A stretch of 64,000 nucleotides of DNA, taken from NCBI GenBank assembly GCA_902806595.1, contig CADCXC010000035.1, positions 1,178,001 to 1,242,000 of the forward strand. Direction: 5' to 3'. The position numbers were made by a program, and so were the translations under genes. The DNA comes from Pyrenopolyporus hunteri (Eukaryota; Ascomycota; Sordariomycetes; Xylariales; Hypoxylaceae). Below the pieces are notes generated by a model. It saw only the letters and a list, made by a program, of their open reading frames with translations. It was not told where the DNA came from and did no database searches. Position 1 is the first letter of the stretch. Each line of letters opens with the position of its first letter. Shown here one piece after another: positions 1-10,958 of this stretch.

Positions 1-729
1 GACTGCTAACCTGTCATAGCACTCAACTCCTCGAGGCATCTTCCCTGATGGAAATTTAGTCCCTGATGTTACAACTTGGAGCGGGATCCCGCAGCACTCT
101 GACCAGGCAAGCCTAAGAGATACCACCGAGAAACGACCACGACAGCGTCAGCGCAGACGGGGCACGCGCCTCATCTATCCGATTATACGACCAGCGGGGT
201 ATTGGGAGTACAGGACCCGGGGTCACAGGGGCAACCAGTTGATCACCGCTTTCTTAGCTTGCTACCGGATTGCAGTTTACGGAAATGTAGGAGCGGAGAA
301 CGGTTAGTTGCAGCTCGGCAATATTTTATAGTGTCTTTCGTTTAGATCATCACATGTGCAACCCAAATAATTATATCGAGTTCCATTCCCCTTTTCCATA
401 TGTTATCGAAAGTGGTGTTGACGTGGTGTCCTCACCCCTGATTTAGATGCTATGCGCTTAACCCCCCCTTAAACGATGTGATATCCTCCATTGCTACAAC
501 TAGTCCCGGCCCTTCGACTCTCATGTAGTGGCTATGTGCTGTACCTCGGCACATTTAAAAAAAAAATAGTGTTGTTTTCGAGGGTTGAAGTCCTTACGAG
601 AACCGTTACACCGTCGGTATAGCAGTAACCGAGAGAGGTTTTAGCGAGGGGTCTTTAATAGTAGTGACTTCGAGTTTCCGAGGAACGGTGTAAAGGGAAG
701 TCGATAATAACGTAATAATACATAGTCTT

Positions 730-1220
730 TTCTAAGTAAATTTCCGTTGCGGTTTTCGACGACTTTATTTTAATAATTAAATTTCCTTTTTTTATAATTA
801 ATTATATTAGTTAATAACATACGATTTATATAACGTTAAAAAAAATTAAATATTTAAATTTAAAATTTATTTTATTTAATATATATTAAAAATTATACGA
901 TAATATAAATAATTTTCCCGTTATTATATTATTATAAATATAAAATTTATAAATAAATAATATCGTAAATATATATTTAATTAAAAATAAAAATTTTTAA
1001 CGACGTAAAAATAATTATATAACGTTTTAATATAATTAAATCGTTTTTATTTTTATATTTTAAATATTATTTTATATTAAATCGAAATATATTATATTTA
1101 TAAAATATTAAATTTTATACGTTTTACGAAATTAATGTTTACCGTTTCTTTTATAAAAATATCATATAGAATATAAATGTAATATATTTAAAGCATTTTA
1201 TTAAGTATTATTCCTATCTA
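730..1220. repeat. RIP-like AT-rich relic
   Basis: About 490 bp made almost entirely of A and T. Between roughly 841 and 1134 I see essentially no CA dinucleotide and only one TG, whereas CG survives many times (acga, ccg, tcg, acgacg). Loss of CpA/TpG with retention of CpG is the footprint expected of repeat-induced point mutation, which converts CpA to TpA in duplicated DNA of Pezizomycotina. The original sequence, presumably a transposon copy, can no longer be recognised and no terminal repeats or ORFs remain. That it was a transposon is inference. Confidence 0.75.
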
Positions 1221-1261
1221 TAACGTTAATAAGTTTAATTATCTAAGCCTTCTCACCTCCA

Positions 1262-1292
1262 CCCTCACCTTCACCTTCACCTTCACCTCTAC
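1262..1292. repeat. CACCTT hexamer microsatellite
   Basis: A short array of the hexamer CACCTT (about four near-perfect copies plus degenerate flanks), lying immediately beyond the AT-rich RIP-like tract. No function is evident. Confidence 0.7.
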
Positions 1293-2835
1293 CTTTATTG
1301 TCAAATCCAACTTCCGGTACGTTAAAATGTTTAACAAACGTTCCTCTTTCAACTACGAGCTCCCGAACGCAATCAACATGTATTATACGACTAAAATATG
1401 TTGACGTCCCGTCAATAGCTCACAGCCTTGCTTGGCTGTGACGTTTGAGTAACTCATGACCTGATTGGGGGTAAGGCAAGTCAAGCTTGCCTCTTGGTCA
1501 CACAATGGTTTGCTTGAGCACGACTGACCGCTTGATTATATGAGCCGTTTTAGAGATATAACATCCAGTATGGCTTGGTTACCTACAAGACATGCCGTCC
1601 TCGTCGATGAAACCATTCTGTCGCAATTATAGTGCAATATTCGAAGGGGCGTTACAGTGATACCCATACTTTAACAATAGGTGTATTACATGTGGTAATA
1701 ATAGTACATCTCATCTACATTAGGAGGTAACCAAGGTAAGCTTAGCGGGTACCCGGATGCGAGAACCACACTTCCTTTGCTTTGGCTTGGGCGACTGGTG
1801 ATTGTGATAATGTAGTAGCCGCCCTTGGAATTCTTGGAATTCCTAACCTCCTGAAACGTTCAACGGTGGCCACGGATGTGCTACGAGTAAACTCGCACGC
1901 TCCTATTCAGAATATGTCCAGCGAAGGCCCCCTAGCCCATCTCATCGCAGGGCCAGACCTTAAGCAGTACGACATACTGAAATGAATGGGCATCGGCAAT
2001 GACTTACGGCATGCAGGTAGGGCGAGACAGATCTCATAACCACTTCGCTCTACTTGAACGTTACAGAGACTGCGCCTCATCACATTCAGGACATATTGCT
2101 CTAATAAATATGATATTGCGAGGTCAAGCATATAGTGAAGGAATCAAAACTCTTGTTGCATGTCGCATCCAAACTCACCAGACCTCTAGCTTGAGTATAC
2201 TTACCTAGGTGGGTATGTAGGTAGGTAGACAGGCGGTGAATGAGAATGAAGGGATACGTATAAAGTCTTAAATACCCGCAACCCGACGGATACCCGATCA
2301 TCGATAAGCGGTAATAATAATGAGAAGGAACTTTAGCCAGGCGACTTCTACGCTGTGCCGCTATATCCTCACATCTCTAATCTCATCGTGTCCGTGTTGA
2401 CGTCAATGCCTATGTACCCGACTTAGAGGTACATGTAGGTAGTTAAGATATAAGGGAAAGATATGTACCTTGTAGGAACGGCGTGACGGCGTCAAGTAAG
2501 CCTCAAGAGTGCAATGTGGGGTAGCAGGGGAAGCCTCAAGATCTAAGCCAATTGGCACGCGTAGATTAGTCTAGCCCCTACTTAATCTGGCTTGGCATCG
2601 AAACGGTTTGACGGAATGAGTCCTTTTGAGCATAAAAACGAGGTCGAGATGTACGGTACAGTACTCTTCTTCGTCTCTTCCCTATGTACGTAGGTGGTAC
2701 CTTAGCCCCCTACCAGGAAAATCATAATAGGTCGGCGCGGTTATGTATAGGTTAGGTACCTAGGTAGGTATGTAGTAGTGGCGAGCTTGCTGTGCTTGTT
2801 ATTCCCCCCAGGAGACGTCCAATAGGTACGGTATC

Positions 2836-2915
2836 TACCTAGGTACCTACATGTATGTAGGTGGGTGACCTTATGAATAGGTACCTACCTACCTATGTAG
2901 ATAGATAGGTAAGTT
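2836..2915. repeat. TAGG/CCTA tetranucleotide cluster with palindromes
   Basis: A cluster of CCTA and TAGG units in both orientations, joined through CCTAGG, GGTACC and ACATGT palindromes. It is one of many such clusters in the intergenic DNA of this window, and further smaller ones lie at about 2201-2230 and 2753-2775. Confidence 0.8.
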
Positions 2916-3094
2916 TGGTACCTCCAAGATGCGTTGAACCCCTGGTTAAGGCCGTAAGGTAGGTGAAATGTACATGTACCACGCGATGAGACAACCCTAG
3001 CGAGAGCTTGTGGTACCTGCTACTCAGGTATCTCTGTCCCGTCAAAGAAAAAGGCAAGTCGATTCCACTGCGACTTTCTTGCGATCCTTTCTTC

Positions 3095-3140
3095 TTCCCT
3101 CCCTTTTCCCTTCTTATTCTCCTTCTTCTTTTCTTCCTCC
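3095..3140 (+). promoter_or_regulatory. Pyrimidine-rich promoter tract of the copper transporter
   Basis: A CT-rich stretch about 260-300 bp upstream of the copper transporter start codon. Long pyrimidine tracts of this kind are common just upstream of transcription start sites in filamentous ascomycetes. A short (AC)n run follows at about 3286-3299. I did not recognise a copper-responsive element. The assignment as promoter rests on position and composition only. Confidence 0.4.
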
Positions 3141-3398
3141 ACCCGTGATCTGAGTTTCAACATAAGGAGTCTCGGTTGTCGTGCGGTTGACTCGTCTATC
3201 TACCCAATTTCTTACAAAGAACCCGCAAGTCCTATCCAACCAAGCCCGGTAGGGGTTTACACATCTCTAGTTCCGACACCCTCTACACACACACACACGC
3301 CAAGTTTGCGGAACTCTGTCGCTGTATTTGACCTGATCGATTCTCCTAGGGCATTATTTCAACCTTTCTCCAATAGAACTCATATACCTACTACAGTG

Positions 3399-4036
3399 AT
3401 GTTGTCGGCACGAGACGACTACCACAACCACGATCATGAGCATATGGATGGCATGGATATGGGCGTATCACATTCATCCGAGATGCGGACGGTCTTTCAA
3501 AACAGCATAACTACGTCTCTCTACTCCTCCTCCTGGACACCAAGCACGGCGGGCGCCTACGCTGGGACCATCGTATTCCTAGTCATCCTCGGCGTTATAT
3601 TCAGACTACTACTCGCAGCAAAGGGAATCGCAGAGGAGCGATGGCTGGACTCCGAGTTGAAGCGAAGATATGTCGTTGTGCAGGGGAAGCCCCCCGTCGC
3701 GGAACAAGTGTCGACGGATAGCTTTAGCAAGAAGATGACTCTGACGGAGAATGGCGTCGAAGAGGATGTCGTAGTAGTCGAGAAGAAAAGAACCCACCTT
3801 CGTCCCTGGAGAATGTCGGTCGACCCCTTGCGAGCCCTGCTGGATACGTGCATCGCTGGTGTCAGCTATCTTCTGTGAGACGAAGCCGTGCCGACTAACG
3901 TTTATTTCTCGAGCGCTAACGAAGCTACAGAATGCTGGCAGTAATGACGATGAATGTCGGATACTTCATCGCAGTCCTCGGTGGCACCTTCATAGGTAGC
4001 TTACTCGTCGGTCGATTCTACAGCGTGGAACACTGA
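3399..4036 (+). CDS. Ctr family copper transporter
   Basis: Two exons (3399-3874, 3931-4036) encode 193 residues; the 56 bp intron has a GTGAGA donor, a GCTAAC branch site and a CTACAG acceptor. Ctr proteins are trimeric three-pass channels that import Cu(I) at the plasma membrane or release it from the vacuole. The N-terminus is rich in His and Met (HMDGMDMG near residues 15-22). TM1 follows at about residues 50-70, then a charged cytosolic loop. After the splice, TM2 carries the copper-gating MxxxM motif (MLAVM) and TM3 carries GGTFIG, a GxxxG-type packing motif. Splicing is needed to restore TM2/TM3, which supports the intron. The start is the first ATG of the frame, at 3399; the open frame extends further upstream without an ATG. 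The N-terminal pattern resembles the filamentous-fungal Ctr2-like group more than yeast Ctr1; plasma-membrane versus vacuolar location is not resolved. Confidence 0.92.
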
Positions 4037-7000
4037 GGTGCGTAATCGCCAGAGGGAATAGGAAGCATTGCCGGGTCCCAAGTCGCCAAGACGGCGCGCA
4101 TTAATTTTCTCATCTACGATACGACGGAACGAGCACAAGCCTGGCGGTTTTCGCGAGTTTATAAGGATGGTGTGCGTTCGGTTCTAGGCTGTTGATATCA
4201 GCCTATAAGGGAAAAGGGAGGGGCACCCCATTTATCATCATTGCGATTTCAGCATGGCGTTAAGGCAGCGAGGAAGCAAATACGCCCAGGCATTTTCTAT
4301 TCAGACGAGATAATATAGACACCCGAAAAATTACGTTAGCTTCGTCGAAAAACTAGAACGGTGCCCGAGCGCTTCGAGGAAGAGCGTCCGGTGTAGCCAG
4401 CGGCTGGAGGAGTCCGGAGTCTTAGCCGATAGGTGATAGGATTGTAAAACTCCGCCGTGGAGCAGAGCGCATGTAAGGTCACGGTGGTATATGAAAATCC
4501 ACTCAAATCCGCTCACGACAGAGTGGCAAGGCCCCCTGTCCTCCCACTTGTCCCTCCCCCACGTCTTCATGGGTGGCCATTTCTCTTGACCCTGTTTTGG
4601 GATCTTTACTAGTCAAGCCAAGTTCGGTGTCCAGCTTCCAGAGTTCCGGAACTTGATCCAGACTTTAGAGCTCTACTTCACGTGCATCAAGTCAACTGCG
4701 TGTCACTCTGCGCTTTATTACCAACCCTACCACCAACCCTACTAGTATCGAAGTGCTCCTACGGCTACTCGCAATGGTTCGTATTTCTGGCGGCGCTGAA
4801 AACGCGGTTATAAACTTGTATGGAAACATTTGGGTTGCTTAATATGACATCGCGAATCCGTGAGTTTATTTCCGAATTGTCGCTATCACCATACTCCGCA
4901 GAGGTGTAATTCTAGCCCAACAGCAAGCCAAGATGAAGAGGTCATCAAGTCTACTCGTCGTTCACGTTCCCAAATTTATGTCTCGGTTACTATCCTAATA
5001 TATACTACTCGTACTCAGGGCTGTCCTGTAAGTATTTTCTAGACCATAGCTAGGCAGGGTTCCATCATGATGTAAGTATGGATTGGCCGGACTATGCCTT
5101 CACTTCGAATAGATTAAGCCCTACCCGTTTGAGGAAATGCTAACCTTGGGCCATTAAGCCAAATTTAGAAAAAAAATTATACAGAAGCCTTAGAAAGATG
5201 CCTAATCAATCGTCCCTTTGTTAGATAAGTGCACCTAGATCAAAGTTCCAACATGACGCTATTCGTAATCGGTTCCGACGACGGGAAAAGAGAAATACGA
5301 TAATTAATCTACCACTGCTGAATGAAAGACGTGTTATACCAACGCTATGGGATGTCACATTTTGAATATCATCCTCGCTACATCGTGAGCCATCAAGTGG
5401 ATACGGTTCCAATTTTTCTACAACACCCAAACTCGATTAAGAAAATAAACCAAGAAGCCAGCCTTTGAACTACCGGGGCTAATAATGAACGAGTGGTATA
5501 AGGAGTAAAAGCGAGATAATGCCAAAGGCGTTAGAGGAAGAGCATTCACCAGGGAAACCGGAACACCTAAACATAGGGGAAAGCTAAACATCCCTATAAG
5601 AGAGTATTCTCGGCCCCTGACCTTAGCATGCTCGGCAGCGTATTGCGATCTCAAGTGGTAGTCCTTCAAAACTTCAACCGGCAAGTAGATATACAACCGT
5701 AAATAGGTCGTACTAGGCGATTCGAAGTAAATTGCCCTTCGACTCACCATCGCCTACGTTAAAAGACGAGAGACGGCGTCCCCTCTACAAAGGGCGCTTA
5801 CACTTAAGGCCACAAACGGAAGAGGATATCCATTATGTACCTACTCAGCGATATAGATCAGTAATGAGCCGCGTGGCTATGTCGTCGAGTAGACAGCCTA
5901 CGTATATGGTATGTTTCCCTTTTTAAGGTAGATCGCGGGCTCGATTCGCCAACTAGGTGTACATGTCAATAAGATAGGCGAACGAGAGGGAAGATGTCTG
6001 CCGAGCCTTCGGTACCGACATCAGTTAGCACCATCACAAAGAAACATCTCTAAACTAGCTATTGGTGAACAAAGGAACTCAAACTACCTACGTATTAGGC
6101 GCGTAAGACTTAGATTGGGGGTAAGTGAGAACCCCTACCACCCAGGGAAATTGTCATAGCAAGCGACCCGGGTTCTTCTGCGTCTCTGAAAGCTAAGGGA
6201 TAGTCAATACATTGCCCTGGCCTCCGATCTGTCTTCCCTAAAGCGTTTATCATAACACCTACAAGAAATACACAGCCTCAAACATGTTCTTTCCCAGCCC
6301 TAATTCTTACCTACCATGATAGGGACTCCGTAGTGAATCCGCCCAATGACCAACGAAGTGGGCGCGTGTTCTCCATCTGCTCACCCGTCTTTGCTCTGAC
6401 AGCGAACTCATTCGAGAAGGGGAGGGCAGGACGGCATAGGAGAGTAGAATATATATATATACCTATCTATTTGAAAATAAAAAATAAAAAAACAATCCCA
6501 ACGCTACTAGATGCACATCGGAAATTCTAAACCCCTAGATTTTGGGGAAGGCGAGCCGACTTAATGTACAGACTTGACTTCCCCCCTGGGTGCTTGTTTA
6601 ACCACCTACATATCATCTCAACTCACCATACATCTAAACGGCTACGAGATACGAACCACAAAGCCGAACAACACGACTAGCAACAGGTATAAGAATACCA
6701 ACATGATTACCTAGATAGGTAGGGAGGTAGATAGGTACCTAGACTTCATTGCTTCCAAGCGTGGCATGTCTGACATGGAATATGTATTGTGCATGCCCAA
6801 CCTAGGTAGGTAGGTAGGTAGGTAGGTATCTAGCCTGCCCCTTAGTGGCACTTGTAATTCAACGACGCGTATTATCCTGTTATTGACGGACCACGTCTAC
6901 ACGCATCATCGTTATTTATAAGCATATTCTCCGCGTAGAATCGCTATGGAATCGTCTTTAAGGCCCGGAGATGGTGGGGTAGATCAAAAAGTGATATGCA

Positions 7001-8355
7001 GCTTATTTCGCCCTTTCCTTACTCGATACCTAATGCACTTCACTCGAATTAGGGAAATTTACGTCATAAAATAACAAGACGGGTTGCAGCATGGAACAGT
7101 TCACAACTGAAAAGTCAATTGCCAGACGCCAAGCTCTCGGGGTCTACGGAAGGACAATACCTGCCGGAGGGATTCCTATCATACAAACATGCCTCTTACG
7201 ACGTTGTAAAACGTCTCACCATCCTTCCAGCCCATCGTGGCCCATGCCTGGAGAGAACGACGTCAAGACGGATAGAAACGACCGATCGAAAGCCCAAAGA
7301 TACGCGCCCAGAACTATGTGGTCATGAGGGTTTCAGAACGCGGGAACACGAACTACGATCCCGATTGGCCAGGACAGGCTCCGTGACCGCGTCAAGAACC
7401 GATCCCCATCACCTCCACAAGAATTGCAATCGGCGAGGGCTTGTGTTAGAACGTATTGTTGTAGCACCCAAGTCCAATGCGCGAAGATGCCCGCCTCGAG
7501 GGCCGGTTAGTAGCATAGTAGGCCCTGATCCATTGGTTCCTTTCGTATATTCGTCAGCCATGATTCGTAAATCATCGTCACCGTTTCCGTTGTCAAACGT
7601 AGGAACGGTCGATCCGGTTTGAGAATTCGTAATGGCCACGCAGACTTAGAAGGTAAAGTATCCATTTAGAACCTCTCGACTACTCGCAACTCCATTCAAG
7701 TCCACCTGAGTGACTGCCACCTCCCTCCTCCTATGGTGGTGCAGGGTCGACGGGAGGAAATCGAGTTAGGAAATTGTGTGTAGTCGTAGACGGGGTAACC
7801 GATAAAAATCGATGTCGATCGTCGTAGTGCGTGTCAACAGGCACACTTGATCGTCTTTCCTGTGGCGAGTCGGCATCGAAGGTAATGCGTGTTTGTTATA
7901 GGGGATTCGAGACGAGGCTCCTAACGGCTAGTGATGGATCGTATGAAGCCGTAATCGTCGTTGCCTTTAAATCTACTACCATTTGGAAGACTTAAGCCTG
8001 AGGGGAGGTATAGAGGCCGGGCCTTGGATCGTGCCTTAAAATAGAGACCAGAATTAATGGATACCAAAAACTTGGATCGCATCCCGAGATCGCGAGGTCG
8101 TAAGTTCGATCAGCGATAGGCAGTAGATATAGTATAAAAAAGGAGGAAATTGGCGGCGGAAGGAATATGGGTCGCATTGCGCAGAGCAAAAAATGGGAAA
8201 AAAAAAAGAAGTCACGATGACCCAACAACGCCGGACCACCGAAGCCTTGCAATTATAGTTGTGTTCAGAATGCCTCGAATGAAAAGAGAACCTCATGAAT
8301 GCATTAAATTCGGGGTATCAGGCGCAAGGCAATATCGTCGCCGAAATGACGGCAA
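4037..8355. other. Intergenic region, no supported gene
   Basis: About 4.3 kb between the copper transporter and mcm1. ORFs here are short, mutually overlapping and mostly lack an ATG. The longest, on the plus strand at about 7119-7622 (167 codons), has no recognisable motif. TAGG/CCTA arrays occur at about 6711-6741 and 6801-6830, and an (AT)n run at about 6448-6462. A fragment near 8085-8125 looks superficially like the 3' half of a tRNA but has no partner half. Confidence 0.6.
6801..6830. repeat. (TAGG)n tetranucleotide array
   Basis: A perfect run of about six TAGG units, one of the cleanest examples of the dispersed TAGG/CCTA repeat found in the intergenic DNA of this window. Confidence 0.9.
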
Positions 8356-9240
8356 TCACGATTGATGTGAGGTGTGCTGTGGCATACCAGATTGCGGGGG
8401 TAAGCCAAATTGCCCGCGCTGCTGGTGCTGCATGTAGCTTTGATACGCCATAGCTTGTTGGGGATCCATGGGCACATTGGGCACATAGTTCGGAGGCAAG
8501 TGAGAGGGCATTCCCGGCCGGCTAGTCTGAGGGGGAAGGTGTGAATTGGGCGGCTCTTCGGGAGACTCGACCGGGCCGGAGTCGTCAACACCATTCTCAT
8601 TCCCTTGTGTCGGCTCGGGCGCGTTGAGGCAAGCCTAAACGGGATCAGTTAGTACATGACAAGAGGTTGGGGCCCGAACTTCGTCAACGGGAATACGAAC
8701 CTGAATAAGATTCTTGCCCTCGGCCTTGGTTACCAGAGGCTGCAGCTTAGGCGTGGTGAATGTGTACACAAGTCCAGTCTCCGACACAACCAAGAGCAGA
8801 ACCTGGGTGCCGGTCAAAACGGAGAGCTCATAGGCCTAGGATGGAGATAGGGTGTTAGTACCGAGGTTGCCACAGTCGGAAACTCAATTAGAAAATAAAA
8901 GCAACGCGTCCGACGCGATAGCTGTAAGGGGGAATGGGGGGGGAACTAAGATGCGATGAAAGGCGGAGAGGCTGGGACGTCAATAACATACCTTCTTCAT
9001 GATACCAGCCTTGCGCTTGGAGAAGGTGATGTGGCGACGCGACTTGTCGCTAATGAACTTGATCTCAATCTTGCGACGCTCGCGACCGCCCTTCTCGTCG
9101 TCATCGTCGTCATCGTCGATACTAGGACGCTGACGCTTGATGCCACGGTTTTCTGTAGGGCCGGTGTTGCCATTGCCGACGTGTGACTCATCAAGTTCGG
9201 TGGGAGAAGTTTGATCGTGTTGGTCTGTGATGTCGGCCAT
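8356..9240 (-). CDS. mcm1: MADS-box transcription factor Mcm1
   Basis: Three exons on the minus strand (9240-8992, 8835-8701, 8634-8356) encode 220 residues; introns are 156 bp and 66 bp, the second with a perfect TACTAAC branch site. Mcm1 is a nuclear SRF-type MADS factor that binds CC(A/T)6GG-like sites as a dimer and, with cofactors, controls mating, cell-cycle and development genes. The N-terminus has a run of seven Asp (about residues 42-48). The MADS box starts near residue 50 (GRERRKIEIKFI, then HITFSKRKAGIMKK) and continues across the first intron into AYELSVLTGTQVLLLVVSETG. The SAM extension ends at EGKNLIQ and is followed by ACLNAPEP, then a short Pro/Gln-rich tail. The exon junctions rebuild the family sequence exactly, which fixes both introns. 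The start codon at 9240 gives the usual MADITDQ N-terminus. Identification is very secure. Confidence 0.97.
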
Positions 9241-10845
9241 TTTTGTCGAGGTACGACGATTGTATCACGAACGAAAAAGGCAAAAATGGTGGAGATACTG
9301 TTTTGGTCGTGGTGCCGACGACCTATACTTGATCTGGCGTTGAGCGGAGAGGCTCTGGGTTGTAGTAGGCTGTAAATTCTGTCGCAGAAACCTGGTTGGG
9401 GCGCCTGCTCTATCGAGTCTGGTGCGCGGCTGCCGGGCGGAATAAAGTTTGGAAGGGCGAGGGCCGAACACTTCCAAGCGCAGTAATAAAATTATTTATT
9501 ACTTTTTATTTTTTTTTTTCTGACTTGGGGAAAGTCAAAAAAAGGAAAGAGAAATAATAAAAAATTGAAAAAATCAAATAAGGAAAAAAGAGTGGAAAGG
9601 GAAAATAAGGTTTCAGAGGAAGATAAAATGAATAATAATAATGAATGATTCCGGCTTTGTTTGGCCTCGGGCTGTTTTTTTTTCTTTCTCCTCTTGTTAT
9701 TCTTATTTTATTTTATTTTTATTGAACTGTTTTGCTTGGACTGTCTCTTCTCTCGGTGCACCGGTCGGGCGGTAGCCTGGGGAGGGTTTGTTTCGTTCAA
9801 TAGTGGTTCTCTTGGGCCTGGCAGGTATTTGGTAGTGTTTGCCTGGAAGGGTAGGTGGGAAGATGTCAGTCAATTGCCCAAAACAAACAATTAAAAAAGA
9901 ATGGCTGCTTTTTAAAAATAATTAAGTCAATTGGACGGCGGCGCGAACCTCGAAAAAAGTGATTGACGACACCAGGTGACGACGGTCGGTGCTTCCTGCT
10001 GCTGCGGATGCAAATAAAGTCAAGGGGATTCTGAAAAGGGAGTCTCGGCGATTGTCAAACGGTACGCTTTTGGAGTTAAGACTTCCCCTGTGAGAAAAGA
10101 TCAAAACGTTGCCAGTATCAAGCTCGGTTTGATTGATTGATCAGGAAAGGTGAATGCGGGATGGTTGAAAAGAGGATAGCGAGGTGGTAGCACACGGGCT
10201 TTTGCGTGGTCAAGGCCGCACAGTTTAAAAAGAAAAGAAAAATGTCAGAAGCTGCGGGGGCGTGGGCCGCTAGGTGGCGGGTCGTGATTTCCCACTCTTT
10301 TTCTTTCTGATGATAGCACCAGCAGCCAGCAGCCAGCAGCCGCAGGAGCGTTGGTACTTCTTCTCTCCCCCCCCAATCCCCTTGCTCCCACCCCCAGCCC
10401 AATGCTAAGTGGCCCTGCTAGCTCTATCTAATCGTGGAGGTGCTTTACTAATCAGACCAATCACGTACCCGGCTTATGGGTCAACTTGCTGCCTCTGTGC
10501 TTTAGTGCAGAGCTAGCGCTGGCAATACCACTCGACTTCTAATAAAGTAGGTACATGTAGCAACCCTCGGTGGAGGTGAATTGGTAGGGACAGGAGTACC
10601 TAGTACACCCAAGTGATAGGCTACACCGCTACGCGATTGCTTGCTTTGCTTGTCTGCATGCCTACCCCACGGGGGGTGCAAGGTACGTAGGCAGGTGGCT
10701 ACGGGTAGGTGGTATGCTAGGAAGTGCTTGGGTGCCGTATTGACCATGCGAATAAAGACAGACATACACGTACAAAAAGAAAAGGAAAATATATAAAATA
10801 GGTACACACAATAGAAATTCTCTGGCCGACGCGGTACGGCTTGAC

Positions 10846-10958
10846 CTACGTACATATAGGTACCTACCATCCACGTACCTAGGTAGGTAGGTACCGCATT
10901 ACATGTACCCGGGTAGGTCTGGTATTTGACGCGACCTACCTGCACCAGGTACATACAT
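10846..10958. repeat. TAGG/CCTA cluster with GGTACC and CCTAGG palindromes
   Basis: Interspersed CCTA and TAGG units in both orientations with GTAC, GGTACC, CCTAGG and ACATGT palindromes, about 1.6 kb upstream of the mcm1 start codon. It belongs to the dispersed repeat class seen throughout the window. Confidence 0.75.

Larger units (their letters stand above)
1..3398. other. Intergenic region with AT-rich core, no supported gene
   Basis: No gene is supported here. The short ORFs around 1.8-2.3 kb overlap each other on both strands, start at arbitrary codons and resemble nothing I know. The stretch holds an extremely AT-rich RIP-like core (about 730-1220), a short CACCTT-type hexamer repeat just after it (about 1262-1292), and several TAGG/CCTA tetranucleotide arrays between 2.2 and 2.9 kb. 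The last 300 bp are pyrimidine-rich and form the likely promoter and leader of the downstream copper transporter. Confidence 0.7.

Noticed and set aside
61..115. GGGATCCCG-containing stretch considered as a 5S rRNA fragment
   Set aside because: Only a nine-base palindrome matches; the flanking 5S promoter and stem sequences are absent.
7119..7622. 167-codon plus-strand frame
   Set aside because: No recognisable domain; two other frames overlap it and no splice signals define a larger gene.
8085..8125. tRNA-like 3' half (GAGGTCGTAAGTTCGATC) downstream of mcm1
   Set aside because: No matching acceptor stem, D arm or anticodon arm can be assembled upstream. It is at most a tRNA or SINE scrap.
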